Below are positions 37,512-49,022 of a stretch of 64,000 nucleotides of DNA, piece by piece. Position numbers and translations under genes: made by a program. This stretch comes from Annulohypoxylon bovei var. microspora (lineage: Eukaryota > Ascomycota > Sordariomycetes > Xylariales > Hypoxylaceae): NCBI GenBank assembly GCA_022836615.1, contig MU405326.1, forward strand, positions 65,566 to 129,565, given 5' to 3'. The notes below the pieces were generated by a model. The model was not told where the DNA came from, did no database searches, and saw only the letters and a list, made by a program, of their open reading frames with translations. Position 1 is the first letter of the stretch, and every line of letters starts with the position of its first letter.

Positions 37512-40500
37512 ATGACAAGCACTCGGGAGACCTTGTTGGAGGAGGGAAATTGTATCGGTTCAGGACCCCTGATGGATCTGGACGAATTGGATCATCATTT
37601 AGAGTCGATACTTGCATCTTCAGTTGATATCACCAAATCTTTACCCGCAGCTCTCTTCCCAGATTCGCGCACTTCTTACAACGCTGAGTCATCCACCTCT
37701 AGAGAAACACCAAGGACGGAATCCGAAATCATTGTACGAATTGATGACATAGATATTGATACCGACAATATGGCATCCATCCCTGTATCACAAGATGATT
37801 CCACGTAAGTCTCATGTTATATTTCCGCAATCTCAATTCCCACCATTCGTAGTATATCTTATATTATCTCCCAAAATCCTAATCTAAAAGACAGGCCTCA
37901 TTGGGCTCAATCATCACTAAGGGACTCGAAGTTCCTTGGTGTTAACGAAACTCTCGAGAACTCATTCGAGTCTCCAACGTCGGCGCTCTCAGATCAATCA
38001 GAATTGACATCCGGCCCTTCGACGTCGTCGCCCTCAAGCAAAGCGACGACGCCGGTCGATGTGGATACACAGAAGGAGCCACTCCCAGTCCACATCAACA
38101 ATATCACCTCTCATACTAAGACCAAAAGACGAACGTTCGATGTGCGCCCGCGAGTATCTATCCCGACAGATGTCGCACCGCACGACTATGCCAACCAGTG
38201 CATAGCCGCGGCCGAGTCATCTAGATTAAACCCTTACGCTTTACATCAGGATGAATACCTGATGTTAAGAAATCATCTCAGTCACGCTCAGGTGACGACT
38301 TATTTGAACATCCGAAACGGAATCCTACGATTATGGTTGAACAACCCCCGAATTGGTGTTTCTCGTGAAGAGGCCATCGGGTGTGCTAAAGACCCTAGAT
38401 GGTTTGACGTGGCCAGCGTATGCTATGACTGGCTCAATCGCTCTGGTTATATCAATTTCGGTTGTACGGAAGTTCCCTCGCTTAGGAAGCGGTCGAAGAA
38501 GATAAACCCGAGTAAAAAGGGAAAAACCGTGGTTGTCATTGGTGCTGGCTTGGCCGGATTAGGATGCGCGAGACATTTAGAAAGCCTATTCCAACAATAC
38601 GCCGCTGAATTCCAAGAGTTAGGTGAACAGGCTCCAAAAGTCATCGTCCTAGAGGGTCGAAATCGCCTGGGCGGCCGTGTGTATTCACGTGCACTCGACG
38701 GCAGCAAGAGCCAACATCTAATCGGATTCAAGGGCCGGCGACACAGCGTCGAATGCGGAGGAATGATTATTACCGGGTTTGAACGAGGAAACCCCTTGAA
38801 TGTTTTATTGAGAGGCCAGATGGCATTGCCCTACTATTCTTTGCGGCCAGACGCTACCCTTTACGACGCGAACGGTAAAGCTGTTGACGAGAAGCGTGAT
38901 CGACTGGTCGAAAAGCTCTACAACGATTGCCTCGAGCGAGTAAGCGACTACAAGTTTAAGAATCCGCCATCAAAGCTCATCGAAGGTAACAAGGGCTTGA
39001 TGGATGAAGGTCGAGATGGTTCGTCTGAAGGTCAGAGGACTATAGCACAGGCTGAAGAAGCGGCAGCCGCCCTCCCGCAGGCACCACCGGTCTCACAGCA
39101 AAGTTTGGGACCTCAGGTGAGCCTCGTTCCTGTTTCTACAGATCGAGCGACAGGCAAAACACATGTTGAACCAGGTACCCCGGCTGCTCTGAAAGCAGCA
39201 TATAAGGCGCGCTTGATGGGCTGGGCCCTCAAGGATCATGTAACCGAGGACCACGACTTAGACCTCGACGCAGCAGCCAAAGCCGCCAATGCTACACTTG
39301 GTTCCGTCATGGACGAGGCGATTACCCAGTATAAGGATATTGTTGACCTGACACCTCAAGACTTTAGACTCATGAATTGGCATATAGCCAACCTCGAGTA
39401 CAGCAATGCCACAAACTACAACCAGCTTAGCATAGGGGGTTGGGATATTGACGCTGGTAATGAATGGGAGGGCAAACACACGATGGTCATTGGTGGTTAT
39501 CAGAGCGTCCCGTGGGCTCTAGCGAACACACCCTCACGATTGGACATTCGAAAGAATACGGACGTCAAACGAATATTCTACGACCCTGAGGGCTTAGGAA
39601 CTACCCGGGTCGAATCTGAAGATGGAACTATAATAGAGGCTGACTATGTCGTTTCAACTATACCTCTCGGGGTTTTGAAGCACGGTCATGTCGAGTTCAA
39701 CCCTCCTTTGCCGTCTTCTAAGACAGATGCGATTGGCCGCTTGGGGTATGGCATCCTTAACAAGATCATTCTTGTCTACGCGGAAGCCTTTTGGGATACT
39801 ACTAAGGACATATTCGGCTGCCTCCGTACTCCCAATTCGCGTCACAGTGTTAAACAGACCGAATACGCCTCGCAACGCGGGCGGTGCTTCCAGTGGTTTA
39901 ACGTATCAAACACAAGTGGCATTCCGGTCCTCATCGGCCTCATGGCTGGAGACGCTGGTTTTGACACCGAACATTCTGGGAATGATGAGCTCGTTGCTGA
40001 AGCTACCGAAGTCCTTCGGGGCGTGTACGGTGCTAAAGTTCCTCAACCAGTTCACTCTATTGTCACACGTTGGGGTTCTGACAAGTTTGCCCGAGGATCT
40101 TATTCTTCTGCTGGTCCTTCGATGCGTCCAGATGACTACCAGACAATGGCTAAGACAGTCGGCAATTTATTCTTCGCAGGGGAGCATACTACTGAAACTC
40201 ATCCTGCTACGGTACATGGCGCTTACTTAACCGGTCTGCGCGCAGCCTCAGAGGTGATCAGTACCATGCTCGGTCCGATTGAGGTTCCTACGCCCCTCGT
40301 ACTACCAAAGGATTCTACGTTCTCTTCCCAGGGGCTGAAGCGCAAAGAGCCTGGTGATGCCTCGCTAGCCCCCTCCCCTAGATCCGTCAAACAAGCGCGC
40401 ATCGACGAGTATGAACTCGCTTCTTGGCAATATGTCACATCGCAAATTGGAGAGCGGCCCTGGCGACCGCAAAAGGTAGCAGCAAATGCCTATCTCCTGT

Positions 40501-40886
40501 ACAGCAAGACCTCCTTTGAGATGGCACGTAAGCGCTGCGAGGAAGGCCGTCGTCCTGGTAAGGGTAAGCCAAGCCCCAATGAAGTGCGAGTTATGACGAG
40601 CAAGATGTGGAAGGAGGCATCGCAAGAGAAACGAAAACCTTTTGAGGACCAAGCGGCTGAAATCAGGGAAAAGTACAATGAGTCGGTGAAGGCCTGGGAC
40701 GCCAATGTCAAGGAATGGGATCGACGATATCTCGAGATAAGGGCTGAGTACGAGAAGAATCACAAGCTCGTGCTTGAGGACAAGAGAAGCTCCAATGACG
40801 AGAGTGGAAGGGAAAGAAGGCGTGCGAAGGTCAGCAATTATGCCGAGAGCGAGGCAAGCGATATCAACATTGATATGGAGAACTAA
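37512..40886 (+). CDS. LSD1/KDM1-type histone lysine demethylase (SWIRM, amine oxidase, HMG-box)
   Basis: Exons 37512-37804 and 37895-40886 join to 1094 residues. FAD-dependent demethylases of this type remove methyl groups from histone H3 lysines in the nucleus; in Neurospora the orthologous complex limits heterochromatin spread. Domains in order are an acidic disordered N-terminus, a SWIRM domain at about 195-290 (ESSRLNPYALHQDEYLMLR, then VCYDWLNRSGYINFG), the FAD dinucleotide fold from about 305 (VVVIGAGLAGLGCARHLE, VLEGRNRLGGRVYS), a long amine-oxidase body ending in NLFFAGEHTTETHPATVHGA, and an HMG-box-like DNA-binding domain at about 955-1035 (ANAYLLYSKTSFEMARKR to KPFEDQAAEIREKY). The C-terminus is Lys/Glu-rich. 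The start at 37512 is the first in-frame ATG; a further upstream exon cannot be excluded. Demethylation of lysine is inferred from architecture. Confidence 0.92.
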
Positions 40887-42995
40887 CACGAGGGCACTCG
40901 AATACACTCGCTCGTGGTCTCATATTCCCGCGATATACGATGAAATCATCAGGTGGATATATCTGTTAGGAAAAGGGTTGTACAAAAGCTTCACGGGGTG
41001 TCATTTTAGACCCTGTTACATATACGGATCGCATTGCGACGACATCGGCGTATAGGCTCTGCATCGGAAGTAGTCATAAGGGGGCGTTGAGGGGTGTGGT
41101 GATTCCCTGTATTGCATTGCTGCTTGCCGTTGCCAATGGGCCCTGTGTTCCTCACGGAATAGGGTCCAAACATACATATGTTAATTAAGATATTTCAGCG
41201 AACGATACTCGTTTTAATGCATTTGTGATTCGTGTCTGGTGTAGGGTTTGGTTCTAATCTAAGCTATAATGCTCTCTTCTGCCTCGTAACATTCTATCAG
41301 TTCGGGATATACCGCTTTTATTTGAGGTAATCGTGACCGTGAGACAAGTAGGGTCATCTATTCGATAGCCTCCATATCCTGTCTCGGGTTTCTCACAAGA
41401 CCTGACAGCTCTAGCACCCATCTATAAAAAAAAACAGATGTAGTTGGAGGTCATAACTAAACCGGATTACTGCCACCAGCACCATTTCGCCTCCTAGATT
41501 TATAGTATGCAAACGACGTATACAATGTATCGCAGTGATAGCCAACGAGCTTGCTTTACATGCCCCAAACTACCAAACACACGCGATAGTCTTCGTAGGT
41601 GCTGGGTACCCAAAGCTGTGGGAAATGGTAATAAGAATATTTCAGACTCGTCTGGCCTGTTACGTTCAAGGTTGCCGTCTTGAGATGTGAATAGTGAAAT
41701 GCATGGACAGAGGCCATGTGGCATGCGCTGCGATCGACTACTTGTCTGCGGTCTTCGGATCCTTTCTTGTGGCCATGTCGAGGTGTGGCTTCGGCTTCGA
41801 ACGAATGACGACTTCTGAGCCGATTAGATCTGTGCCCTTGTTGTTTTTTGGGCCAGCTTAGGTGCATTCTGCGGAGTCGACGGCTTGGTGGGTGGAGAGA
41901 AACGACCAGGCTCACGGCGTGGGAGAGCTGTACGTAGGTAAGGAGGGGTGGGCTTGGGCTCCGTTCAACCCCCTTTGACGAAGCTGTTTGTGGCGTCAGG
42001 TTGAATTAGACTCTCTAGGGAGACTAACTTGACGTGGATGTGGACGATGCCGGAAAGTGGAAATTGTTGCGGCTTCTGTTGGATTTCCTGTGTCCAGGAG
42101 TCCATGTGCCTTTCTGTAAACCACTTAGGCAACGATGTGGTCGCTTACAATGGCTTTGTACATGTGACAATATGGATATACCTAAATCTAATATGGCAGA
42201 TGACAGAGATAAAGAATTGATACAAAGTTTTGGTTCATGAGTGTCTATATAATACAGAGGTAGGTAGGCAGGCTACTATGAGAATCTATAGGCTGGTATA
42301 TGATCTGAGGATATGAAAGTGCCATGAAAGCCAATAGCGAACTATTAGTAGTAAAGTTACCCCTGTTTTGTGTTTGAATGTTCAAGCAAGCTAACGAAGA
42401 AGCCACTGAATAGATCGTGCTTGCAATGAAAATGAGTGATATGTTTGGCACAGGCAACTGCCCTCAAATCAGCTAAGCAATGACTCAGATGTTCTAGGTT
42501 TTTTACATTGCTATTTGGTATATGCAGATTCAATGTGAGCCATACGCTTATGAATATGTATGCATTGGAGACTGATGATGGGCAACAATTTGTCTTCCCT
42601 GAGTAGTCTAGAAGACATACATATACCTAGGTACTGATAGTAACCACTTAGTTAGACAACTAAGGTAAAAGCAGGTGACGACAACTGGTTTCCATGGCTA
42701 GCAAAATAGGATACATAGTCGTCTGACGTATATTCAACATGACAATCCACGAATGAAGTTCAAAGGATACATTATCCTAAGTGTGCTAGATCAATACCCC
42801 CTATCGTCAACCATGACAGATATGAGTCACAAAAGCTGATAGGATAAAGTACGGCTGAGGAACTAGTTCATTGAGGAATTGATACATCTAAGGCAGCAAC
42901 GCCGAGGTTTTGCTTGGGGTACTTTGATACAAAGGGAAGGGATGCGGTTGGATTATTCACCATTCACGACCCCATCTATTCTTCTATCGACCACT
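40887..42995. other. 2.1-kb intergenic region with an unresolved coding-like tail
   Basis: No complete gene can be built. The minus strand has one protein-like open tail at 41857-41738 (see separate entry). Elsewhere nothing is supportable. A CCTAGGTAC word lies near 42627. Confidence 0.45.
41738..42163 (-). CDS. tentative small spliced gene, structure unresolved
   Basis: On the minus strand, 41857-41738 reads SEVVIRSKPKPHLDMATRK and ends PKTADK before a stop, and 42126-42040 holds a second protein-like stretch around EIQQKPQQFPLSG with a GTTAGT donor at its end. An ATG at 42163 followed five codons later by GTAAGC could be the first exon. I could not find junctions that keep all pieces in one phase with good splice sites, so this may be a small protein of 60-90 residues or chance. 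No family is recognised. Confidence 0.22.
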
Positions 42996-44116
42996 TTACA
43001 TGTCCTCCGAAGCGATAGCACCGGTAATAATTTCAACCAGTTCTCCGGTAATGACGGCTTGACGGGTACGGTTGAAGAGAATCTGGTATTTGCCGATCAT
43101 CTCACCAGCGTTCTTGGAAGCGTTCTATAAAAAACAAAAACCGTTAGTGATATGAACTTAAAAGAATAAGATTAACCTAGAGGTAAAACTCACATCCATA
43201 GCCTGTTGTCGGGCAGAGATCTCGCAGGCGTGACCCTCAGCTAGGGCCCAGTAGAGAGAGTTAGCCAGAGCGTATTCCCTTAGGTTAGGGAGCACCTCCT
43301 CTTCAACCTCGAAAGCAGAGAAGTTGGGAGAGTTGGTAATGGCCTCCTCGGAGAAAGCCTCGACGACGGCGGGCTCGTAGCTAGTGGCATTGATGAACTT
43401 GTTGTACACGATCTTGATATCGGAGTAGTCCGTGGGAAGCTGCGTAACCTGATCGGCGATGGCCTGGGCATCGGCGAAGGTGGGGATGTCCTTTCCAATG
43501 TTGGCGAAGCTGAGGACGATGTCCTTAGCGTTCGTACGACTTAGCTGAGCTCTCGACTTCTCGCCAATGAGGATGAGGTCGGAGGGCTGCTTGTCAGGGC
43601 CTAAGAGGTTTCGGCGCATGTAGCGGGTGAGACCGGAGTGAATACCACCGCAAAGACCCTTGTCGGAGCTGCAGACGATGTACAGAACCTTCTTGCCCTC
43701 ACCCTCGAGGGGTTTGGTCTCGGCGGACTCGAAGACTTCGTTTGAGGTCTGGCCGTACTTTCGGGAGTCGTTCATGGCACGTTGAGCGCGGGTCAGCTTG
43801 GTGGAAGCCACGATCTTCATGGTCTTGGTGATCTTCTCGATGTTGCGGATAGATTTTAGACGACCTTCGATTTCTCGCAGGGTAGCATAGCCAGCAGCTG
43901 CTCCATTGTTGGCGGTACTGAACCAATTCAAATTATTAGTACATGTCTCCTTCCTAGTCTTCTTCTTTTCGAGCATTCTTAAAGCGTCGAAGAGCAGCTT
44001 GGACGTTATTCTGCGAATTGCCTCATAGCAACCACATCGCGAGAAGATCCGACATACCGAGCAGGAATAGCCGCAGCTCCAGCTCTCAGAGCCGGTCTTG
44101 CTGCCCTCGAGAGCAT
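42996..44116 (-). CDS. atp3: mitochondrial F1-ATP synthase gamma subunit
   Basis: Exons 44116-44058, 43917-43194 and 43124-42996 join to 303 residues. The gamma subunit is the rotating central stalk of F1 and couples proton flow to ATP synthesis in the matrix. The N-terminal 19-residue exon is an Arg/Ala-rich mitochondrial presequence (MLSRAARPALRAGAAAIPAR); the mature protein begins near ATLREIEGRLKSIRNIEKIT, with the typical TKTMKIVASTKL helix. VCSSDKGLCGGIHSGL and the C-terminal EMIGKYQILFNRTRQAVIT and ELVEIITGA helix are diagnostic. The 140-nt first intron has a GTATGT donor and a TACTAAT branch site. Another frame runs through part of that intron, but phase and family length favour skipping it. 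Confidence 0.94.
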
Positions 44117-45134
44117 CTTGAAGAATTAGAAGGTAAGATTGTACCCTGGGAGTCCTCGGATGAGTTGATTGCGATGCGATGCGAATGCGCAATCAATTGG
44201 TGACTCTCGGATCAAAAGTATTTTGATGAAGTTCAATTGTTCTCTCACTTCTTTCCACTTTCCACTCTTTCCACCAAAAGCTTCCAATCCCCCGGACCCA
44301 AACTGCACTTTCCACACCGGAAAATCATCGGTTTAATCGTATTGAGTACCTAGGTACATTAGCTGATTAGGTGCATTCCTTCAACGTTTGAACCGAATGT
44401 GCATGTGGTCCATGCGCGGTACGCGGTACGTACCTACTGTACCCTGCACCTTGCCTGCCCGTGCTGTCGCTGCTGGGTACGGATTCGTTAGTCAAAAGGC
44501 AAATTCAGCAAGACCCACCTAATTCATATTACCTAATCATTTTCTCACTTATTATTATTGCCCCTAGTAGCCTTTTCGGACTTGTCTTTGCCGCGCTACT
44601 AACTTCACTTGACCAGACCAGGTTCACTAACAATTTTTTCCACTCCCTTACCACCTGGCAGTCAGATACGACCAGGGAGACAAGAGAGGCGTACTGCAGC
44701 AGGACAACGGGGCATTCTTGGACTTCTTGGATTCTTCCTACCCAGTCCAATACGTACATTATCTCCACTAATTAGGACAATAGCTGGCCAATAGGATCCA
44801 CAGCGGACACAACCTGTGGCTAACGGGCTAGACTTCCAATGAAGCCTTCTTCTTTTCAAGTCCTCACTCATCGACTCTGACTTTTCCCCTTCCAATCTCA
44901 CTATTTCTCTCCTCTATTCATCTTCTTCGCTTGCCTGTACCTTCCATCTCATAGATCGGGGTGGTGCACTACGGTGTAAACCACCCTTCTACCATCTCGA
45001 AAATCGCGATATTTCCATTCCAACACAACTTTGCGCCATCTTCATTCGCATCCGTATCTCTTCACTAATCTTATTTTCCATCCGAACCTTCTACACGCTC
45101 GATCACTCCCGAACGAGCACCTCACGCGCTCAAC
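44117..45134. promoter_or_regulatory. divergent promoter region, ATP3 and TOP1
   Basis: One kilobase separates two divergent housekeeping genes. A perfect 12-base palindrome GTACCTAGGTAC lies at 44346-44357. The last 250 bases before TOP1 are strongly C/T-rich, typical of a fungal core promoter or leader. No gene is seen. Confidence 0.5.
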
Positions 45135-48100
45135 ATGGCTTCCGACTCCTCTGACGACGACATGCCTCTGGCTCGTACTAACGGCCAACGTAAGTTTTTC
45201 TTCTTTTTTTTCCATACTGCATCTTCTTTCTTTGTTCCCGTCTTTTCGCGCTCTATTGCAGTGCTAAATTCACGCTCCTTCCCTCATGCACCGAGCCAAC
45301 TCGAACCTACATAACCTTGAATATTTTTTTGAATTCGCTTTTACTAACATGCTTTCATCTATTAGTCTCATCTTCTACTATCTCGAAGGCCGAAGACAAA
45401 GCCATGGATCGCCGTACTTCCAATAAAGTGAGGCCCGCTCCCGTGTCCATTCGCAATGGACCAGTCGGCGACGATGCGTCTCCGCATACGAATGGCAACG
45501 GAAAGCGCAAGTCGCGTGCTTCAATCAACCATGTGAGCTACAAGGACGATTCAGATTCCGAAGATGGGCGATTGGTACGTGTTCCTCCCTTGTGATCGAG
45601 TCAGCGACGCGAAGAGTTGGAATACCCTTATTAACTTATGAGTTAGGCGAAGCGTCAAAAGAAAGTCAAGGTCGATGATTCCGATGACGAGGTTCTCAGC
45701 AAGCGAAAGGTTAAGCTTCCACCTGCTGCCGACGAGACTGCGATGGCTGAAGACTCCGACGATGACCTACCACTGAATGCCAAACTTGCTGCTAAGAGGA
45801 AGGCCATCGAGAAGAACGCAGAAAAGGATGCCAAGGCTATCCGTGCAAGCGAATCTAAATCGAAGAAACCTCCTCCCAAAAAGGTCATCAAGGATGAGTC
45901 TGATGATGATGTGCCTCTAGCCGGCGTGAAGGGCAAGAAGCGGCTATCCAACGGTGTCAATGGAAAGGGGAAGGCAAATGGCGTTAAGGCAGAAGAATCC
46001 GACTCCGATGCGCCTATTCGTAAGAAGGTCAAGACCGCTGCTGGCAAGGCTAAAGCGAAGACCGAAAAACCCACTCCCGTCAAGAAAGCTCCTGCCAAGA
46101 AAGCGAAGAAGGAAGTGAGTGAAGAACCAGCCGAAGGCGAGGACGAGGATGGAGAGTACCGCTGGTGGGATGCCCCCAAGAAAGAAGATGACAGCATCAA
46201 ATGGACTACCCTTGAACACAACGGTGTCCTCTTCCCTCCGGAGTACGAACCTCTACCAAAGAATATCAAGCTCATCTATGATGGTACTCCAGTCAACCTC
46301 AATATCGAGGCTGAGGAGGTCGCTGGTTTCTTTGGTTCAATGCTCAACTCGACCCACAACGTTGAGAATCCTACTTTCCAAAAGAACTTCTTCGTTGACT
46401 TCAAGGAGATCCTTGACCGAACGGGTGGTGCGAAGGATCGACATGGCAACAAGGTTAACGTCAAGGAGTTTGCTAAGCTAGACTTCAAGCCTATCTTCGA
46501 ATACTACTATGCTAAGAACGAGGCCAAAAAGTCGCGCCCAGCTGCCGAGAAGAAGGCTGAGAAGGCCGAAAAAGACAAGGTCGAGACCCCGTACATGTAC
46601 TGCAAATGGGATGGCCGTAAGGAGAAGGTTGGCAACTTTCGAGTCGAACCTCCCGGTCTATTCCGCGGTCGCGGTGAACACCCCAAGACCGGCAAGGTCA
46701 AGAAGCGTGTTTTGCCCGAACAGATTACCATCAACATCGGGAAGGATGCAATGGTCCCCGCTCCTCCTGACGGCCACAAGTGGAAAGCTATTCAGCATGA
46801 TAACAAGGCTACCTGGTTAGCAATGTGGCAAGAGAACATTAACGGCTCTTACAAGTATGTCATGCTTGGAGCTACTAGTGCTGTTAAAGGCCAGAGCGAC
46901 TTCAAGAAATTTGAGAAGGCTCGAGAGCTCAAGAAGCACATCGCAAAGGTCCGCAAGGATTATAACAAAGACCTCAAAGCCGAATCCATGGCCGATCGTC
47001 AACGAGCTACGGCCGTGTACTTGATCGACAAGTTCGCCTTGAGAGCTGGTAACGAGAAAGATACCGAGAATGAAGCCGAGACAGTGGGCTGCTGCTCACT
47101 GAAATACGAACACATCACGCTCCGAGAACCTAATACCGTCATCTTCGACTTCTTGGGTAAAGACAGTATTAGGTTCTATGACGAAGTCACGGTTGACCGA
47201 CAAGTATTCAAGAACCTCCGTGTATTCAAAAAGCCCCCCAAGAAGGAGGGTGATGATGTCTTCGACCGTCTTACTACCACCCAGTTGAATAAGCATCTCT
47301 CGTCCTACATGCAAGGGTTGACTGCTAAGGTCTTCCGTACGTACAACGCTTCTTATACCATGTCAAATCTGCTCAGGGATTTGAAGATATCCAACGCCAC
47401 GATGGCAGAGAAGATCAAGCTGTACAACGATTGCAATCGTGAGGTTGCCATCCTCTGTAATCATAAGCGGACCGTTGGCGCTGGTCACGAAGCGCAGATG
47501 GAGAAGCTCGGTGACCGTATCAAGGGTCTTAAGTACCAGAAGTGGCGTAACAAGATGATGCTCTTAGACGTCGATCCTAAGCAGAAGAAAAAGAAGGGAG
47601 CCGACTTTTTCGCGCAGGATTCAGACCTAGACGAAGCTTGGATTCTAGAGCACCAAAATTTCCTTGTAGAGGAGCAGCGAACCAAGATCCAGAAGAAGTT
47701 TGAGAAGGACAACCAGAAGCGTCAAGAGGATGGAGAGAAGATAATGCCTGACAAGGAGCTTAAGGAACGTCTCCAGGTTGCAGATGACCTTGCAAAGAAG
47801 TTCAAGAAGGAGAACAAGAGTAAGAAGGTTGAGGCAGAAGGAAGAGGCCCCACAGTTGAGAAGATCGAAGGAAACATTGGGAAGATCGAAGAACGCATAC
47901 GAACCTTGGAACTTCAGGCCGCCGACCGTGATGGTAACAAGGAGGTTGCTCTTGGCACCTCCAAGATCGTAAGTCATCTGACTCTTGCTTTTATCCACTT
48001 GAAACTGACTCTTCATCTAGAATTACATTGATCCTCGTCTCACCGTAGTCTTCGCAAAGAAGTTTGACGTTCCTATTGAGAAGTTCTTCTCTAAGACATT

Positions 48101-48161
48101 GCGTGAGAAATTCAACTGGGCCATCAAGTCCGTCGAGGACGATGACCATTGGGAGTTCTAG
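45135..48161 (+). CDS. top1: DNA topoisomerase I (type IB)
   Basis: Exons 45135-45189, 45366-45574, 45647-47968 and 48021-48161 join to 908 residues. The enzyme relaxes supercoils by nicking one strand and forming a 3'-phosphotyrosine; it acts in the nucleus during replication and transcription. The N-terminal 230 residues are acidic/basic low complexity (DDSDSEDGRL, DDDVPLAGVK) with nuclear localisation clusters. The core begins at EYRWWDAPKKEDDSIKWTTL and includes FFVDFKEILD, PYMYCKWDGRKEKVGNFRVE, LRAGNEKDTENEAETVGCCS and DFLGKDSIRFYDEV. A charged linker leads to the short last exon with active-site Tyr about 864 in SKINYIDPRL; this tyrosine is on the far side of the last 52-nt intron. Ends WEF. 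All four exons agree in phase. Confidence 0.95.
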
Positions 48162-49022
48162 GGACGATCTTGGATCATCCATATTCCTTGTATCAACACA
48201 ACCACCTTGCGAATCAATTGCGTTTGATTATTTAAGACCAGACAGAAAAATGCGTTGGCAAGGTATTTGGGGGGGAAGGAGGCTTAAGATTTTTAAAGGA
48301 GGCGCGAGAAGACGGCACGACCTACCACGATCGACGTGCATGATCGGATTGGGCCAGGTACTCAGCATTGGCGCGGTGCATTCTAGGGGGAGTGAGCAGC
48401 CGGATTGGAGACAATTCGGATTGTCTTTTTGCTTGGGATTGACCATCTTAGGCAGATAAAAAAACACAAAGCGATGCATTATTAATTCTTTCGTCCTAAG
48501 TTCTCTTCGTGGAAGTGATGATGCCTAGTATATCGATGTTTACCTGCCTTGGCAGCTGGGGTGGTTTAACCTGTACTACCAACCTTACGGACCAGAAGCA
48601 GGTGATGATAAGGTAATGTGGCTGGCTGTACCTAGTAGTATGACTAGAAGATCTATCAGGTCACACAATGCTTCGCGTAAGTAAAGGTCGTGCATTATGA
48701 GATTGGTTTTACTTTCAATCTTGTGCCACTGAATCATCAACTACCTAGCCATCGATTTCAATGCAAAACTCTATCAGCATAAGGGGTAAAGGCTATGCTA
48801 ACTCTAACACCAATTCCCAATGAATTTCATCTAGCTAAGTTATGCTTCAGGACCATACATAAAATAAACAATGCTTATGGCCGGCCTCCAGTCTTCAGTT
48901 TCCGTTTCCTTCCTTACCAACTCCTCATCCTTACCATGCCCGAACAGCCAACCCGGGTTTTATTTCATTTTTGGAAGCTACAGGTAGCTAAGCACCAAGT
49001 ACCGCCCTACCACGAATTCGAC
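48162..49022. other. intergenic between convergent genes
   Basis: No gene is seen between the ends of TOP1 (+) and the aminotransferase (-). Confidence 0.5.

Noticed and set aside
43918..44057. Continuous ATP3 frame through the first intron region
   Set aside because: The read-through sequence is unlike ATP3 presequences, and skipping from 44058 to 43917 keeps phase with a TACTAAT branch site and gives the family length.
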